A stretch of DNA of 64,000 bases, taken from contig NC_086377.1 in assembly GCF_036588685.1 (NCBI RefSeq), forward strand, positions 69,632,283 through 69,696,282, written 5' to 3'. The translations under genes were made by a program, and so were the position numbers. The first letter of the stretch is position 1. Every line of letters begins with the position of its first letter. The notes below the pieces were generated by a model, which saw only the letters and a program-made list of their open reading frames with translations, had not been told where the DNA came from and ran no database searches. Below are positions 32,055 through 43,860 of the stretch, piece after piece. The DNA is from Mytilus trossulus. Its lineage: Eukaryota > Mollusca > Bivalvia > Mytilida > Mytilidae.

Positions 32055-33752
32055 ATTTTCTGTGAGCCTTCAAATCACATAGTACTTTGGGAGAATTTCA
32101 AAGGTCCTATGTCTGACGATATTAAATATAAAATGACAAATATCTGCGCGAACAACAATGAAGATTCTGTAACAAATCGACTACTTACAGTTTTAGAAAG
32201 TCAACTCCGTATTCATGGAAAATCATTGTTTGATTTCCCAGGAATGCCACATCCAACCGAGGAAAATCCTTCAGATATGACATATGAACCAAACTTCTGC
32301 CCTGCTGAGCAAAAACAAATAGCTGACATGAATGTGTTGATGCTTAACACAGATCAACGTAAAGTTTTTCAAGCAATCCTGGATGCTATCCAGACTGAAA
32401 CTAAACAAAAAATATTCTTTGTTGATGGCCCTGGAGGATCAGGGAAGACCTTTTTATACAATACTTTATTAGCACGTGTCCGATCGGAACATAGGGTTGC
32501 CCTGGCTGTGGCATCATCTGGCATTGCAGCCGAGTTATTGAGTGGAGGGAGGACAGCTCATTCCACATTTAAAATACCTATCCCAATACTAGCAACAAGT
32601 ACATGTAATATAAGCAAGCAAAGTATATTAGCAGAATCAATCCGTACCGCATCAATTATTATTTGGGACGAGGCTCCAATGGTCCATAAACATGTTATTG
32701 AGTGTGTTCACAGAACTTTCTGTGATATAATGGAATGTAATGATCCATTTGGAGGCAAAATTGTTATGTTAGGCGGTGACTTTAGACAGATTCTTCCGGT
32801 TATAAGGCATGGGAGGCAAGCCGACATTGTCGAAAGTAACCTAAAGAGGTCATTCTTATGGCAGAATATACAAACATTGCATTTAACTATCAATATGCGT
32901 GTTCGCACAAATAATTCATTTTCTGATGAAGCATTTGAAAAATTTCTTCTTCGTATAGGCAATGGAACACAGCAAATTTTGGATGATGGACAATCTACCA
33001 TTGAGTTACCAAGATATATATGTATTGAGCCAAATAATAATGGACTCCAAAAATTGATAGATAGTGTATATCCAAATTTGAAAACGGTAGATCCTGATAA
33101 TAGTTATTTGGGAAGAGCAATATTAACTACCAAAAATGAAAATGTGGACAAAATTAACACCTTAGTCATGTATCAATTTCCTGCTACACCATCAAACACC
33201 AAAATTTATCTCAGTGCTGATGCAGTTGCAGATGAAGACCAGCAAAGTCATTATCCAACTGAATTTCTGAATTCGTTAACACCTTCTGGAACACCTCCAC
33301 ACAAATTGTACTTAAAGAAAAAAGCGCCCATAATACTTTTGCGCAATTTAAATCCTACAGAGGGATTACTTAATGGAACACGACTATGTGTGCTTAACTT
33401 AGGCACCAGAATTATAGAGGCTAAAATTCTAACTGGACAACATTCTGGCAATACTGTATTTTTACCAAGGATTACAATCATTCCATCTGATCCTGGACTT
33501 CCCTTTGACCTAAAACGCCGGCAATTTCCTATTAGACCAGCCTTTGGAATTACAATTAATAAGTCTCAGGGACAAACATTAGATCATATTGGTTTAGACC
33601 TCACAGAGCCAGTTTTCTCACATGGACAATTATATGTAGCCCTATCTAGAGTCCGCTCTTTTCGTTCATTAACAATACTTCCTAACAAAGATTCCTTCGT
33701 CAATGAGAAATACACAACACAAAATATAGTGTACAAGGAAGTTTTAAATTAA
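32055..33752 (+). pseudogene. Helitron helicase part (PIF1/SF1B)
   Basis: The frame continues from the TGA with IFCEPSNHIVLWENFKGP and an internal ATG at 32109. The helicase motifs follow in order: DGPGGSGKTFLYN (Walker A), AVASSGIAAELL (Ia), IIWDEAPM (Walker B), IVMLGGDFRQILPV (III), INMRV (IV) and, near the end, RPAFGITINKSQGQTLD and QLYVALSRVRS (V and VI). It stops at TAA 33750-33752 after YKEVLN. All helicase motifs are intact over 547 residues, so this half alone could fold. With the Rep half broken it cannot support transposition by itself. Confidence 0.9.
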
Positions 33753-33904
33753 ACTTCAGACTATTCTTTGTTTAAATAATGTAACATATATTTGCCACCT
33801 TTTTATACCTCCACCAGTGAACCGGCCATATATAATATTTTACATATCCGTCCGTCCGTCTGTACCATTTATAGGTTTAAACAACTCTTATATATATATA
33901 TATA

Positions 33905-34240
33905 AAAAGAAGATGTGGTGTATTTGCCAACGAGACAACTCTTCACAACAGACCAAATTACACAAATTAACAATTATAGGTCACCGTACAGCCTTCAACA
34001 GTAAGCAAAGCCCATACCGCATTGTAAGCTATTAAAGGTCCCAAAATGACATGTAAAACAATTCAAACGAGAAAATTGACGGCCTAATTCACGTACAAAA
34101 AATGAACGAAAACCAAATATGTATATATTATAACACAGCAACAAAAGATAACCACTGAATTGCAGGCTCCTGACTTGGGACAGGCACATATAAATATAAT
34201 GTGGCGGGGTTAAACATGCAAGTTAGCAGGATTATGTATT
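33905..34240 (+). repeat. R4 repeat nested in the Helitron 3' region
   Basis: Starts 'aagaagatgtggtg' with 'gccaacgagacaac'. It retains the 'caattcaaacgagaaaa' and 'ctcctgacttgggacaggc' parts and is a more diverged R4 subtype than 483 and 3649. Confidence 0.65.
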
Positions 34241-34722
34241 GAAGCGAAATTTCTAACACAAATTTAATGTACTGTCTCTCTGTAGTGTTTGTTGTTGTGC
34301 ACCACGGTTTCTTTTTTTCTCTCACTTGGATGTCTATGGCAGTGCCTGCAACTCCGCACTTCCCATTCTATCTTATACAACAGACTTTTCTTTTTTTACA
34401 TCTAAACTGTTTGTGCACTATCACATTTGATCTGTAGGGTAGGTTGCAGGGTTATTAGATAACTTTTTTTTGTCATACACAGTATGGAACAATCTGATCA
34501 AATAAAAATAGTAATAGTTCAGAGCAAGTTCCAGATTTAGAGATTTGATATTCCGGGATTGACAAGACATTTCAAATTGCGCATTGTATAATCATTAAAA
34601 CACCCTGGAGAATATACACACTAAATTCTTTCAGAACAATCCATTTCACTACATCCAAAATATTCATTCAAATTAACACAATCAATCGGCAATAACACTG
34701 CACAATCACGGGTTTTTACTAG

Positions 34723-34807
34723 TTGTATTTATTGTGCACTTGTTCTCGTACTGAATAAGCATGAAATATTTGCCATTGGACGTTAAACAACCAACAATCA
34801 ATCAATC
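34723..34807 (+). repeat. R3 SINE, right part with (AATC)n tail
   Basis: Continues the copy broken at 29866 and ends 'caaccaacaatcaatcaatc'. Confidence 0.85.
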
Positions 34808-34849
34808 CTTTTTGTGCTTGTTTTCAATATGTCTAGCAATGTTCGGAAA

Positions 34850-35052
34850 TAATTAGATACCCCAATGATAATTGTGGCCAAGTTTGGTTTAATTTGGCAT
34901 AGCAGTTCCAGAGGAGAAGATTTTTGTAAAAGTTAACAGCTCCGGACGCCACGTGATGAGAAAAGCTCAATTGGCCCTTCGGGCCAGGTGAGCTAAAAAA
35001 AAAGGAACAAGAAACACACATAAATTACATAAACAAACGACAACTACTGTAT
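34850..35052 (+). repeat. R1 3' end followed by an R4 fragment
   Basis: R1 text from 'aattgtggccaagtttgg' to the terminal hairpin at 34970-34993 (GGCCC-TTC-GGGCC). Then an A-run leads into R4 sequence ('ataaacaaacgacaactact'). Confidence 0.65.
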
Positions 35053-35159
35053 TGTTTGAGTGTTGTTAAACGGCTGAAACGGAAAACAGAACCGAATATG
35101 GAACGGAAATTGAAAGACATTGACATCTTTTCCTTTTGTTTATTTAATCTACAGAGGCA

Positions 35160-35903
35160 TCTATAATACTAAAATTACGAGGTCCAATTTGTCAGCCGTC
35201 ATCACGTAAAATCGGCAAATCACAGAATTCAACTTTATATATAACTAATATAGTACTAAGGTGTAGATTAAAAATTACACCACTTCAGGCCCTTTTGTTT
35301 TCCACGTAATTAATATTGCCAATAATTAAGAAGTTCCGGGTCGAGTCCGATACCGATACCAATAGTATATTTATAACCTGTTACCTATTACCTTATCTGT
35401 ACGTTCCGCATCTGCATGACGGGCGCACCACCAAACGGTGTATTCAGGATTAATAATATGCTATATACACGGGTCATAATCATAGGGTTGACACTACTAA
35501 ATTGTCAAATTGTTACCTATTGTAGTATTTTAATCAGTAAGACTTTCTAAGATAACAATACAAATACTAAAAATCTGGACTTAAAATAAGGCGTATGGGT
35601 ACAGTTTTCAATTTGTTAGTGGGCATGACCTAAACAGCGAATCAAAGAATTCAACTTTATTTATAATTAATGTAGGACAATGCTGTTGATGACCTTTTGT
35701 TTTCCAAATAATTAATATTACCAATAATTGATAAGTTCCAGTTCGACGGGTTCAAACAGAAAGATTTGAAAGCAGAGAAAAACTGTGTATCTTATAATCG
35801 GCATGACTTTATCAGATGACAATACTAATACTAAAATAAGGCTTGCGCATAGTTATATACTTTAGTTCAGTCACGGACCCGTGATATCACGGGTGTGTTC
35901 TAG
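35160..35903 (+). mobile_element. Non-autonomous Helitron, copy 3
   Basis: Starts TCTATAATACTAAAATTACG and ends with the perfect hairpin ACCCGTGATATCACGGGT, then GTGTT and CTAG; flanked by A (35159) and T (35904). Its first 75 bp match the large Helitron at 29867. The interior resembles the other short copies and lacks coding. Confidence 0.9.
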
Positions 35904-35904
35904 T

Positions 35905-36734
35905 GTTTTATAAAATGTTACGTGTCACCAAGAATGATAATTTTATTGTGTATTTGCAGTTGACTAAGAAATAATGCGAGATCCAATGTAGTCAATCTGA
36001 TTATTGTATTACTAGAATACATCCTCGAAATCGCTGGCATATACAGCTTTTGAACTGTTGTAGGATGATTCTTTGTAAAAGATATTATGTATGGAGAATT
36101 TCACAAAAGGTATCAAAAGCCTTCTCCCTAAAGTCCGATATTTGTTTCCTTTCTGTTAACTTTAAATATTTTCATGTTTCTGACCTCAGACCACAATTAT
36201 TCTTCTCATTTGCTTCAATGCTTCTGTTGGTAAAAGTCAAATCAAATTAAAAATGTGCATTGTTTAAAACATAAAATAAATGTAATTGCTTATATGTAGA
36301 CCATTTTTAATCTAATAAAATATGCTTCTAGAACAATCCATCGGTACTTTTTCTTTTGAGAGCCTTATTAACATGTCAATGGTATGATATGAATCCTGTA
36401 TAAATGACTATGACCGACTAAGGCTATTTTGAGGGGTGGTCGGAGGGGTCATAATCCCGAAATCCCGGGCTATAAACAATGAAATCCCGAAATGCAGAAT
36501 TGAAAGAATTTCATATCCCGAAATCGAAAAAATATATTCCCGGATCTCGTAAAGATCAATCCACAAATCCCGACGTCTCGATAAGGTCTCCCTCTAATCT
36601 CTACCTTACTTTCATTTTTGCCAAATCACTTTTTTCCTTTTCAACAATAAATTTGTATGCCTCTTTCATGGGTATTATGTTTCTAGTCTGTGCACCGTCT
36701 CTCTCGCTTCACGTTAAAGTTTTTGGTCGAGGTC
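35905..36734. other. Intergenic; degenerate 'atcccgaaat' repeats
   Basis: A loose array of 'aatcccgaaat'-type units lies at about 36450-36590. Otherwise nothing is recognised. Open frames here have no domain. Confidence 0.4.
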
Positions 36735-36917
36735 GAATACAGAGTCTACATATTAAAGTATTATAATCGTAATTTACATGTTGATAAACGCGAAAAATAA
36801 TTGTCCTCTCTAGAAGGTTTAATATGTGTGATTCTTGCGATCTAAACACCATGATATAGAGAATGCTCCGAATCGCTTATTTGTTTTTCATTTTTATTAT
36901 CTATCATACGATTGGTT
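36735..36917 (+). repeat. R11 direct repeat, copy 1
   Basis: Shares about 185 bp with 37165-37352, including 'gataaacgcgaaaaataa' and 'ctatcatacgattggtt'. The MITE at 36918 sits at its end. Confidence 0.75.
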
Positions 36918-37070
36918 CAGTGGCGGATCCAGGAATTTTTCATAAGAGGGGGCCCACTGACTGACCTAAGAGGGGGCCCGCTCTTGTCACGCTTCAGTGA
37001 TTCCCTATAATATAAGCAACCATTTTTTTTCCCAAAAAGGGGGGCCCGGCCCCCCCTAAATCCGCCTCTA
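36918..37070. mobile_element. Short MITE with GGCGGAT TIRs
   Basis: Left end CAGTGGCGGATCCAGG, right end (complement) TAGAGGCGGATTTAGG, with GGGGGCCC-rich subterminal sequence. 153 bp, no coding. No convincing target duplication is seen. A similar left end is present at 46055-46080. Confidence 0.6.
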
Positions 37071-37164
37071 TGTTGTACTTGTGTAACATGTTTTACTTAT
37101 TTTAATATATATGCAACTGGTATGACCCCTTAAATAGTAAACATTTCAAAGAAAACAGTAGACA

Positions 37165-37352
37165 GAATACAAAGAGTCTCTATATATTAAAGTAGTATAA
37201 TCGTACTTTACATGTAGATAAACGCGAAAAATAACTGTCCTGTATAAGGAGGTATAGTAGTTGTGGTTCTTGCGATCCAAACACCATGATATGGAGAACG
37301 CTTTAATTGGCTTATTTATTTTTCATTTTTGTAATCTATCATACGATTGGTT
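37165..37352 (+). repeat. R11 direct repeat, copy 2
   Basis: Second copy of 36735-36917 in the same orientation, 430 bp downstream; it lacks the MITE. Confidence 0.75.
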
Positions 37353-37639
37353 GTTTTTGTGCATGTTTCAAACCGGAAGTATTATCCTTGACTAAAATTT
37401 AGTCTGATGACGGAATCATATCCGGACTCCTTTTTTGTCGTTTTTCTCCCAAAATAACTCAATCTGAATAGTCATAAGAATGGATGACAAATGCGACTAT
37501 GCATGTAACCTATAGGACACAGAGGCATGATGATTGATTTATTGTGGAAGGAAGAGAAGCGACACCAAAAATGAGGTCTTCTCGTTTAATAGTATAGATA
37601 ATGATAAATACATTTGATGTAATGATTTGTATGTAGAAA

Positions 37640-37800
37640 ATGATTAAATTGACAAAATCACTCACTGTCAGGAATATGACAGTTCTTGTCCATTCGTATT
37701 TGATGCGTTTTGTTTTTTGTTTTTTGATTTTGCCATGTGATTATGGACTTTCCAAATTGATTTTCCTCTGAGTTCAGTATTTTTGTGATTTTACTTTTCA
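37640..37800 (-). repeat. R4 tail, reverse copy
   Basis: Complement of the A-rich R4 tail: 'caggaatatgacagttcttg' and 'cctctgagttcagtattttt' match the reverse of 17930-18030. Confidence 0.6.
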
Positions 37801-38345
37801 CTATACAAACTTTGCTCACCCGATTATAATACTGCAGTACCCTGTTTTGGTTTTAACGCCGGAAAAGCAAATATGCATCTCCTATAATTTTAAACTAATC
37901 AATACGAATAGATGTGAAACAAGTGCATGGCGGAAAATTAGTAGCCTACATGGATATACGATTTGCACAGTTTCATTACAAAGATAATCATGTCAGCGTC
38001 CTTTCAAAATAAAAATGTCCACACTCAGTCTGCTTTAAATATCATACTACTTAATTCTTCTCTAAAAAATCAGTCTCGCTCAAGTCACCCGATGCGACTC
38101 GTGTTATCCTCTTGAATATATGTTAGGTACTGCGGGGTTATGCTGTTCAATTTGACTTTTAGTTAATTTAGTCACTTTCTGATTTATTGTATAAGATGAG
38201 ACCTTTAATCGACCATTTTTTTCAAATATTTGTATAAAATGTACATTAATTCTGCAATCGGTGTATTGTTAATTTTTCCACATTTGACTAAATTTGAAAC
38301 TTATTTGATAATTGATAATTCTAGCCTTTGTTCGACATCTGTTGG
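37801..38345. other. Intergenic, nothing recognised
   Basis: AT-rich with no local repeat copy and no coding block. Confidence 0.35.
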
Positions 38346-39060
38346 TCATGTTGGTTGATTGTCACTTTTTAATGCCAAGTCTTGTATCAATTGTTCACAT
38401 TTACTGAGTTTTTCAATTTTTGAATTAATATTGTCTAAATGGGAATCTAGACTTGTTGACATACTACAAATTTTTTCTTCCATTTTCTGAATGGAAAAAC
38501 GAAGGCTCTCGTTGTCAGTATGTATCTTTGACTGCGATTTTGGTACAATAATTCGAGGCGAATTTGAGATTTGTTTGACTTACGTCATTCTTTGATTCAA
38601 GCATTGTAACAAATTGTAGGTAGTTATTATCACTGCTGTCAAGGTCATGTGTTAATAAGTTTTCTGATGGTACAATGCAGTCAGCATCTACGATAGACTT
38701 CATATATTTGAATTAATTTTTTGACCACACAGAGTGAAGGTTACCCTGCAAAGTTATTGCAAATGTTGTAGGATAAAGGTGGAATATTAAAAGTTTATTG
38801 GATTCAATTTTTGTCTCTTGTTCTGTTCCTTGAAAAATCTGAATGAAAATTTCAACTATTGGACCAGTATCATTGGTTTTTTTTTGTCTACCGAGATACA
38901 AGTGTGATCACTCAGTTCCCCTAGTTGAAAATGATATCGGTATGCAAATGTTTTAATCCAGGATAAAAAATCTATCGAAGGATCTCACTCGAAACGCTGT
39001 CATTCTTGCCCCTGGCATACATAGGCCACCACTATTTGCATCCTTATATTGTGCATATAG
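38346..39060 (-). CDS. Hypothetical minus-strand gene end with coiled-coil exon, partly broken
   Basis: Final exon 38531-38346 encodes SKIHTDNESLRFSIQKMEEK then a heptad-like stretch (SLDSHLDNINSKIEKLSK) and stop TGA at 38346-38348. It joins in phase to the block 38703-38584 (MKSIVDADCIVPSENLL to LESKND) across a 52-bp intron with GTAAGT and a 'cgcag' acceptor. Upstream in the same frame, after a TAA, is 38901-38713 (VEIFIQIFQGTEQETKIESN to TFAITLQGNLHSVWSKN), and before it a piece with GGLCMPGARMTAFRVRSFDR. The TAA and a frame change suggest decay, or a missed intron. No domain is assigned; the TLQGN..W motif plus coiled-coil resembles accessory ORFs of mollusc retroelements only in general look. 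Confidence 0.35.
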
Positions 39061-39074
39061 GGCTTTCCCAGAAC

Positions 39075-39440
39075 ACAATTGGTAATTGGTTGGCACAGTT
39101 GGCGTTGGCAGGACAACAAATGACCAACGTTGGCCCAACAAACCTCAGCCAACAGTTATTTTGACACTGTTGACCCCTCGTTGACCCAACAACTTTGCAC
39201 CAACTGTCATTTTTGTATGGTTGGCCTAATGTTGACCCAACATTTTCTTAACAACTGTTATTTAAGTAGTTGGTCTAATGATATTCGACTTATGTCGTCA
39301 ATTGGTTGAGTGTAAGATCTTCTGACTGAACCTACTGAACAAATTTTAAACAAACTTTATTTTAATGATTCTTATGTTATATTTCATGACAATATTGAAA
39401 TATAAGCCAACATTGTGCCAACAATATGCCAACGTTTAAG
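39075..39440. repeat. GTTGG/CCAAC-rich inverted-repeat cluster
   Basis: Many GTTGG and CCAAC words occur, denser at both ends: 'gttggcacagttggcgttgg' on the left, and on the complement of the right 'gttggcatattgttggcac'. The ends mirror each other, as in a small element with subterminal repeats. No target duplication could be set. Confidence 0.5.
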
Positions 39441-39839
39441 GTACTTATCTCCTATTTATACCACAGATTGTTTTAAACTTTTTTGAGATATTATTCCAAA
39501 GTGCAAACAAAAGATGTGCTCTTCATTCTCTTTATGTGATATTTTCAAATCTGTGAAGTCATCTAAATGTTTATTTCTTAATGTTTGAATATTTTATTGC
39601 CCAAACAAAAAATATTTGAAACCAGCCCCAAAAAATAAATAAAATTTGAATAGTTTCAATTGTTAAAGAGTCTATATACTTCTATTGTTCCATTGACACG
39701 TGTAAGAATTCTCACAATCCAATTGACAGATGATTGTATATTATGTAAGAACATTACAGTATACCCTAGAATATACTGATTACATATAAATTATATGGAA
39801 ACCATATATAAATAATGATGATAACGTTGGCAAATACCT

Positions 39840-40615
39840 TACAAGGTACCTATGTCTGTCAGTCAGTTTTCACATGACCTCAACCTCATTTCATTGAGCA
39901 GTGAACAAGGTTGAGTTTACATGGTTAAGTCTATATCTCGGAAATTATAAGCAATAGGTCTTCTGTATTTGGTGTGTGGAATGATTGTAAGGTGTACATG
40001 TCCAACTGGCAGTTGTCATCTGACCTTGACCTAATTTTCATGGTTCAGTGGTCAAAGTTGAATTTTTGAGTTTAGGTCTATTCAAAGATACTATTATCAT
40101 TCATTCAATTATATTTGGTGTATTGAATTATTGTAAGGTATACATGTCCAACTGACAGGTGTCATCTGACCTTGATCTCATTTTCATGGTTCAGTGGTAT
40201 AAGTTAAAATTTGCAATTTTGTCTATTTCTCAGATACTATAAGCATCAAGTTGATTATATTTTGTGTATATAATGTTTATAATGTTTGTAAGTTGTACAA
40301 GTCTGTCTTGTAATAATCATCTGAACTTGACCTTATTTTCATGGTTCATTGGTCAATGTTAAATCATCAATGATTTGGTCTTTTTTTCAAATACTATAGG
40401 GATAGTAGAATATATTTTGGTGTATAAAATAATTGTATGGTGTGCATGCATGGCTGTTTAGTAGGTGTTAGCTGATCTTGACCTAATTTTCATGGTTCAT
40501 TGATCAAGGCTATTTGTTTTCATGAGGTTAATTCGGAGATACTTTTAGCAATAGGTAAACTAGATTGTTGTATGGAATGAGTGTATGAACTACATTTATG
40601 TCCGAAGAGGTTTAT
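39840..40615 (+). repeat. R10 tandem repeat, about 6 diverged units of 120-160 bp
   Basis: Each unit carries a 'tgaccttgacct..ttttcatgg' block, 'actataagcaat' and 'atatttggtgtatgga'. The array is related to 56100-56560. Units are AT-rich and diverged. TGACCTTGACCT is two adjacent nuclear-receptor half sites (AGGTCA on minus). Confidence 0.7.
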
Positions 40616-41261
40616 CTCACCTTCATCTCAAGTACAGTTAATTTTATGTAATGCTTGTATACAATGCTTTTTTACACTTTGACATAAGTTATATTTAAAC
40701 ACTTAAACAGGCGAGACATTTCAGTGTGTCCACTCTTGTTTAATTATGTTTGCTTACATTATAAAATCTTTTCCTTTCAAACTGCTAAATCAATTTCAGC
40801 TAAACTTACGATTAAAGAGTTTTAGAGTATCTAAGTATCAAATTGGTATTCTATTACAGTGTGGGTCAAGAAACTTTTCATCTTATTCACTATATGTACT
40901 ATACAAAGTATATACTATAACCCCACCACCACCCCATTTTCCAAGTAAAGTGGACAATCCATTAAATAAAGCAGGAGACAATCCATAATATGTGTATGGA
41001 ATTATTTAAAAAATGGGAAATATTTCAGCTTATTCACCTTCTGTACTATACAAAATAAATTTTAAGGTACCTTACAAAACTGTCACACAAACTTGAAAAA
41101 TTGCAGAAAAAAACAAATTTTCTGTCTGAAAAAAAAACCAAACAAATCCCACCACACTTTAAACTTTTAATTAGGTTTAGCCTTCATGGCATTAATTAAT
41201 GATATTTAAGGAAACTCAAGTGGGACTAGTTATATTTATATGTCCTATATGTTTATACAAC
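40616..41261. other. Intergenic, nothing recognised
   Basis: AT-rich; a CCACCACC microsatellite-like patch lies near 40921. No repeat copy or exon. Confidence 0.35.
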
Positions 41262-41587
41262 AGGTTGAAGCAGAGGAAAGAAGGATTGCCATGGACAACG
41301 GACTTTTTCATCAGGGTATAACCTTAATTACTGATGGGGGATGGTCGAAACGAACCTACAAACATTCCTATAATTCCCTGGGAGGAGTGGCAATCATAAT
41401 AGGGCAAGCAACAAAAAAACTTTTGCATATAGAAGTACGAAACAAGTATTGCTACGTATGTAGCACTGCAGAGAAAGTCAATACAATCGCAACAGAACAT
41501 ACATGTTTTAAGAACTGGTCAGAAGATAGTCAGTCTATGGAAGCTGATATTGTTCTTGAAAGATTTTTTTCAAACATCTCCAGTTAA
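41262..41587 (+). pseudogene. Mutator-like (MULE-type) transposase exon
   Basis: Begins after the acceptor 'tttatacaacag' with VEAEERRIAMDNGLFHQGIT. LITDGGWSKRTYKHSYNSLG follows, then GVAIIIGQATKKLLHIEVRN. After that comes a zinc-binding pattern C-x2-C...H-x-C (KYCYVCS...HTCFKNW) and MEADIVLERF. The DGGWSKR block, likely holding the first catalytic Asp, and the C2HC pattern match a Mutator-type transposase domain common in invertebrates (family recognised from memory). It stops at TAA 41585-41587 soon after MEADI, so later catalytic residues are missing. No other exon or TIR is seen. Probably a fragment. Confidence 0.55.
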
Positions 41588-43011
41588 CAGTTAAAACATT
41601 AATATTTTTTCCAATTGTAAGCCAAAACTCCCAGGTACAATTAATTATTACAACTTGGTGCATTATTCAATAAGTAAAGAGTTCACTTTATAATAATATA
41701 TTCCATTTTAAACAATACATGCATAGGAACAAACACACAAAATAGAAATAATGTATCCATAGGACCTTGTTGCCTCAGCCTTAAAATAACAAACATACTC
41801 CAGTTCGAAAACTTCTTTGTCTCTGTCAAAGCCCTATATGAGCATCAATGAATAATCGGGCACATTAAGAAACTTAACAAAACTGGATAAAACTTTTTCG
41901 TCACGAATCATTAACCTCAGATAAGTAGCTTCTTCCTTCATTTATGCAAACAGCTGTGGCTTTTAATCTGTAATCTAGACTTTCGCTTTAATCATAATGT
42001 AAGTGCCTATTAGCCCGAAGTGATGCTGCTCAATGTATTCATTCCTGTTCTTATAGCTGTGTCTGAAAATTAACCACGAAACAAGAGACTCTCAGGAGGC
42101 TGTAGCGCTCACCTAGAATCATGGGAAAAGTGGTTAAACTTAATACATATGATAACCAATCATCTATCAAAATAAGATGAATATTTTTACTGAGAATTAA
42201 GTTAAACGCAAGTTTTCTAGTTAATTCCAAAAATCTGCTATTTCACCCCAACATGTTAAATTAAAAGAATCATTATGGAATACATGGTGGAAATACACCG
42301 AACCGCATTTTTCAGATGTAAACTAATATTGAAGTTTCCGGATTGTTCACTATCAGACAAATAATAATGTTTGAAAACCGATAAATTTTTAACAAGTCCA
42401 GTCAGATTGAGACGTTAAAATCCGATGTTGGAAATTGAGAAATTTTTAATAAGAATTAATAGTACTTAAAGTTGAATTTTGAGCTTTATATAATTGATAA
42501 ATCAAGTCATAATAGTTCATGATTTTTTTATTTTTTATGTTCAAAGCTCCATTGTCTGTCCTTCAACCCCTTGGTCATATCAACAAGTCGTTGTCATTTA
42601 AATGATGATTGAATGAGCAAATTATCATAGTTGCTTCTAGATTTCATCCTATTCCTTTTTGGAGTAAAAAGTTTGACATTAAGGAGAAGCTTCTATCTAC
42701 TACTGCAGTTGATGATGGTATACACATACAGTAGAAGTACATCTTGGGAAGCACTCTTTCAAAACATCACCTTTCAGGAACTGGTTGTAGACTGCAGATG
42801 TAGTAGTATGTCCGTTTCTTCTGTGAATTAAAGAAAAATACATTTTATTCAATTTAACTTTACTTACATGTAAAACTAATAAAGATACTAGTTACAGTGA
42901 CTTCACTTTGAGCTCAACATTTAATTATTTATTATGTTTTACAATTTGGTCCATGAACTTAACATTGACAATGAAATTGGGATGGTAAGAGATAAATTGC
43001 TGATTTAAAAA
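41588..43011. other. Intergenic, nothing supported
   Basis: An R1-start-like piece ('ggctgtagcgctcacc') is near 42100. Otherwise AT-rich without recognised content; the open frame 42631-42831 has no domain. Confidence 0.35.
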
Positions 43012-43440
43012 AAAAAGGCTCCAAAAAGCCTGTGTCGCTCACCTTGGTCTATGTGAATATATAACAACGGACACAGATGGATTTAAAACAAAATTGTTTT
43101 TTGTAGATTTTACTTTCCAACATATTCTTGCTGCTTACAATTATCATCTATCTATAATGAACTTGGCCTAATAGATTCAGTGGAAAATGTTAGTGAAAAT
43201 TTTACAAATTTTATGAAAATTGTTAAAAATGACTAAAAAAAGGCAATAACTCCCTAGGGGGTCAATTGACCATTTTAGTCATGTTGACTTATTTTGAGGT
43301 CTTACTTTGCTGTACAGTATTGCTGTTTACAGTTAATCTATAGTAATATTCAAGATAATAACCAAAACAACAAAGTGTTTTTTTTTTATTAAATTAAAAA
43401 AAGAACAATAACTCCTTAAGGATTATGTATAAAAATAATA
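43012..43440 (+). repeat. R1 repeat, 5' half with terminal hairpin
   Basis: Opens with 'ggctccaaaaagcc' and 'tgtgtcgctcaccttggtc', the R1 5' end. It continues through 'aggcaataactccc' and is truncated before the 3' hairpin. It faces the inverted copy at 45345-45835. Confidence 0.7.
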
Positions 43441-43860
43441 TTTCATTTCTCTATTTCAAGTCACACCAGGAACCTTGAAAAGAAAGAAAAAATCCACACT
43501 GTACTCAACTTAAAACATGTAAAAAAAAAAACATTTTCAATAGCGGATTTTTTTCTCATAATAAAACAAGTCAATGGTAATATATTTTAGGACTTTTCAT
43601 AAACCTTGAAAGTCATCCAGTAAATAAGTTCTGTTCTGTATATAAAAGGAGCACCATCACTTAAAATAACATCTTCAATAACTATGATTGTGATATTTAT
43701 ATTTTATACATAACTCTACAGTTAGAGTATCCCAAAACTGTCTGTTACCAGATATCATGCTTCTTTTGTATTTGGCCTCCCTTTACTATAAAGTTATTGT
43801 TTTAAAGTTAACCATACATTTTCAATTGGATTCAAATTTGGTGAGAAAGTTGGTGTTTAC
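43441..43860. other. Intergenic, nothing recognised
   Basis: AT-rich sequence; no repeat copy or exon seen. Confidence 0.35.

Larger units (their letters stand above)
29867..34722 (+). mobile_element. Helitron with both ends (4856 bp), RepHel-coding but broken
   Basis: The 5' end is TCTATAATACTAAAATTACG, shared with copies at 2476 (minus) and 35160. The 3' end is ATCACGGGTTTTTACTAG, keeping one arm of the family's terminal hairpin and the CTAG. Host A and T flank it and no bases are duplicated: removing 29867-34722 restores the R3 SINE exactly. The coding part is 29932-33752. The 3' non-coding part (33753-34722) has taken an R4 insertion. It is related by its ends to the three short Helitrons in the window and may represent their past source type. 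Confidence 0.9.

Noticed and set aside
33838..33862. CCGT-type microsatellite as a regulatory site
   Set aside because: Only a short 'ccgtccgtccgt' run; nothing points to a function.
29867..35903. A single larger Helitron ending at the 35903 hairpin
   Set aside because: The SINE joint fixes the large element's end at 34722, and a separate complete short Helitron with its own 5' end begins at 35160.
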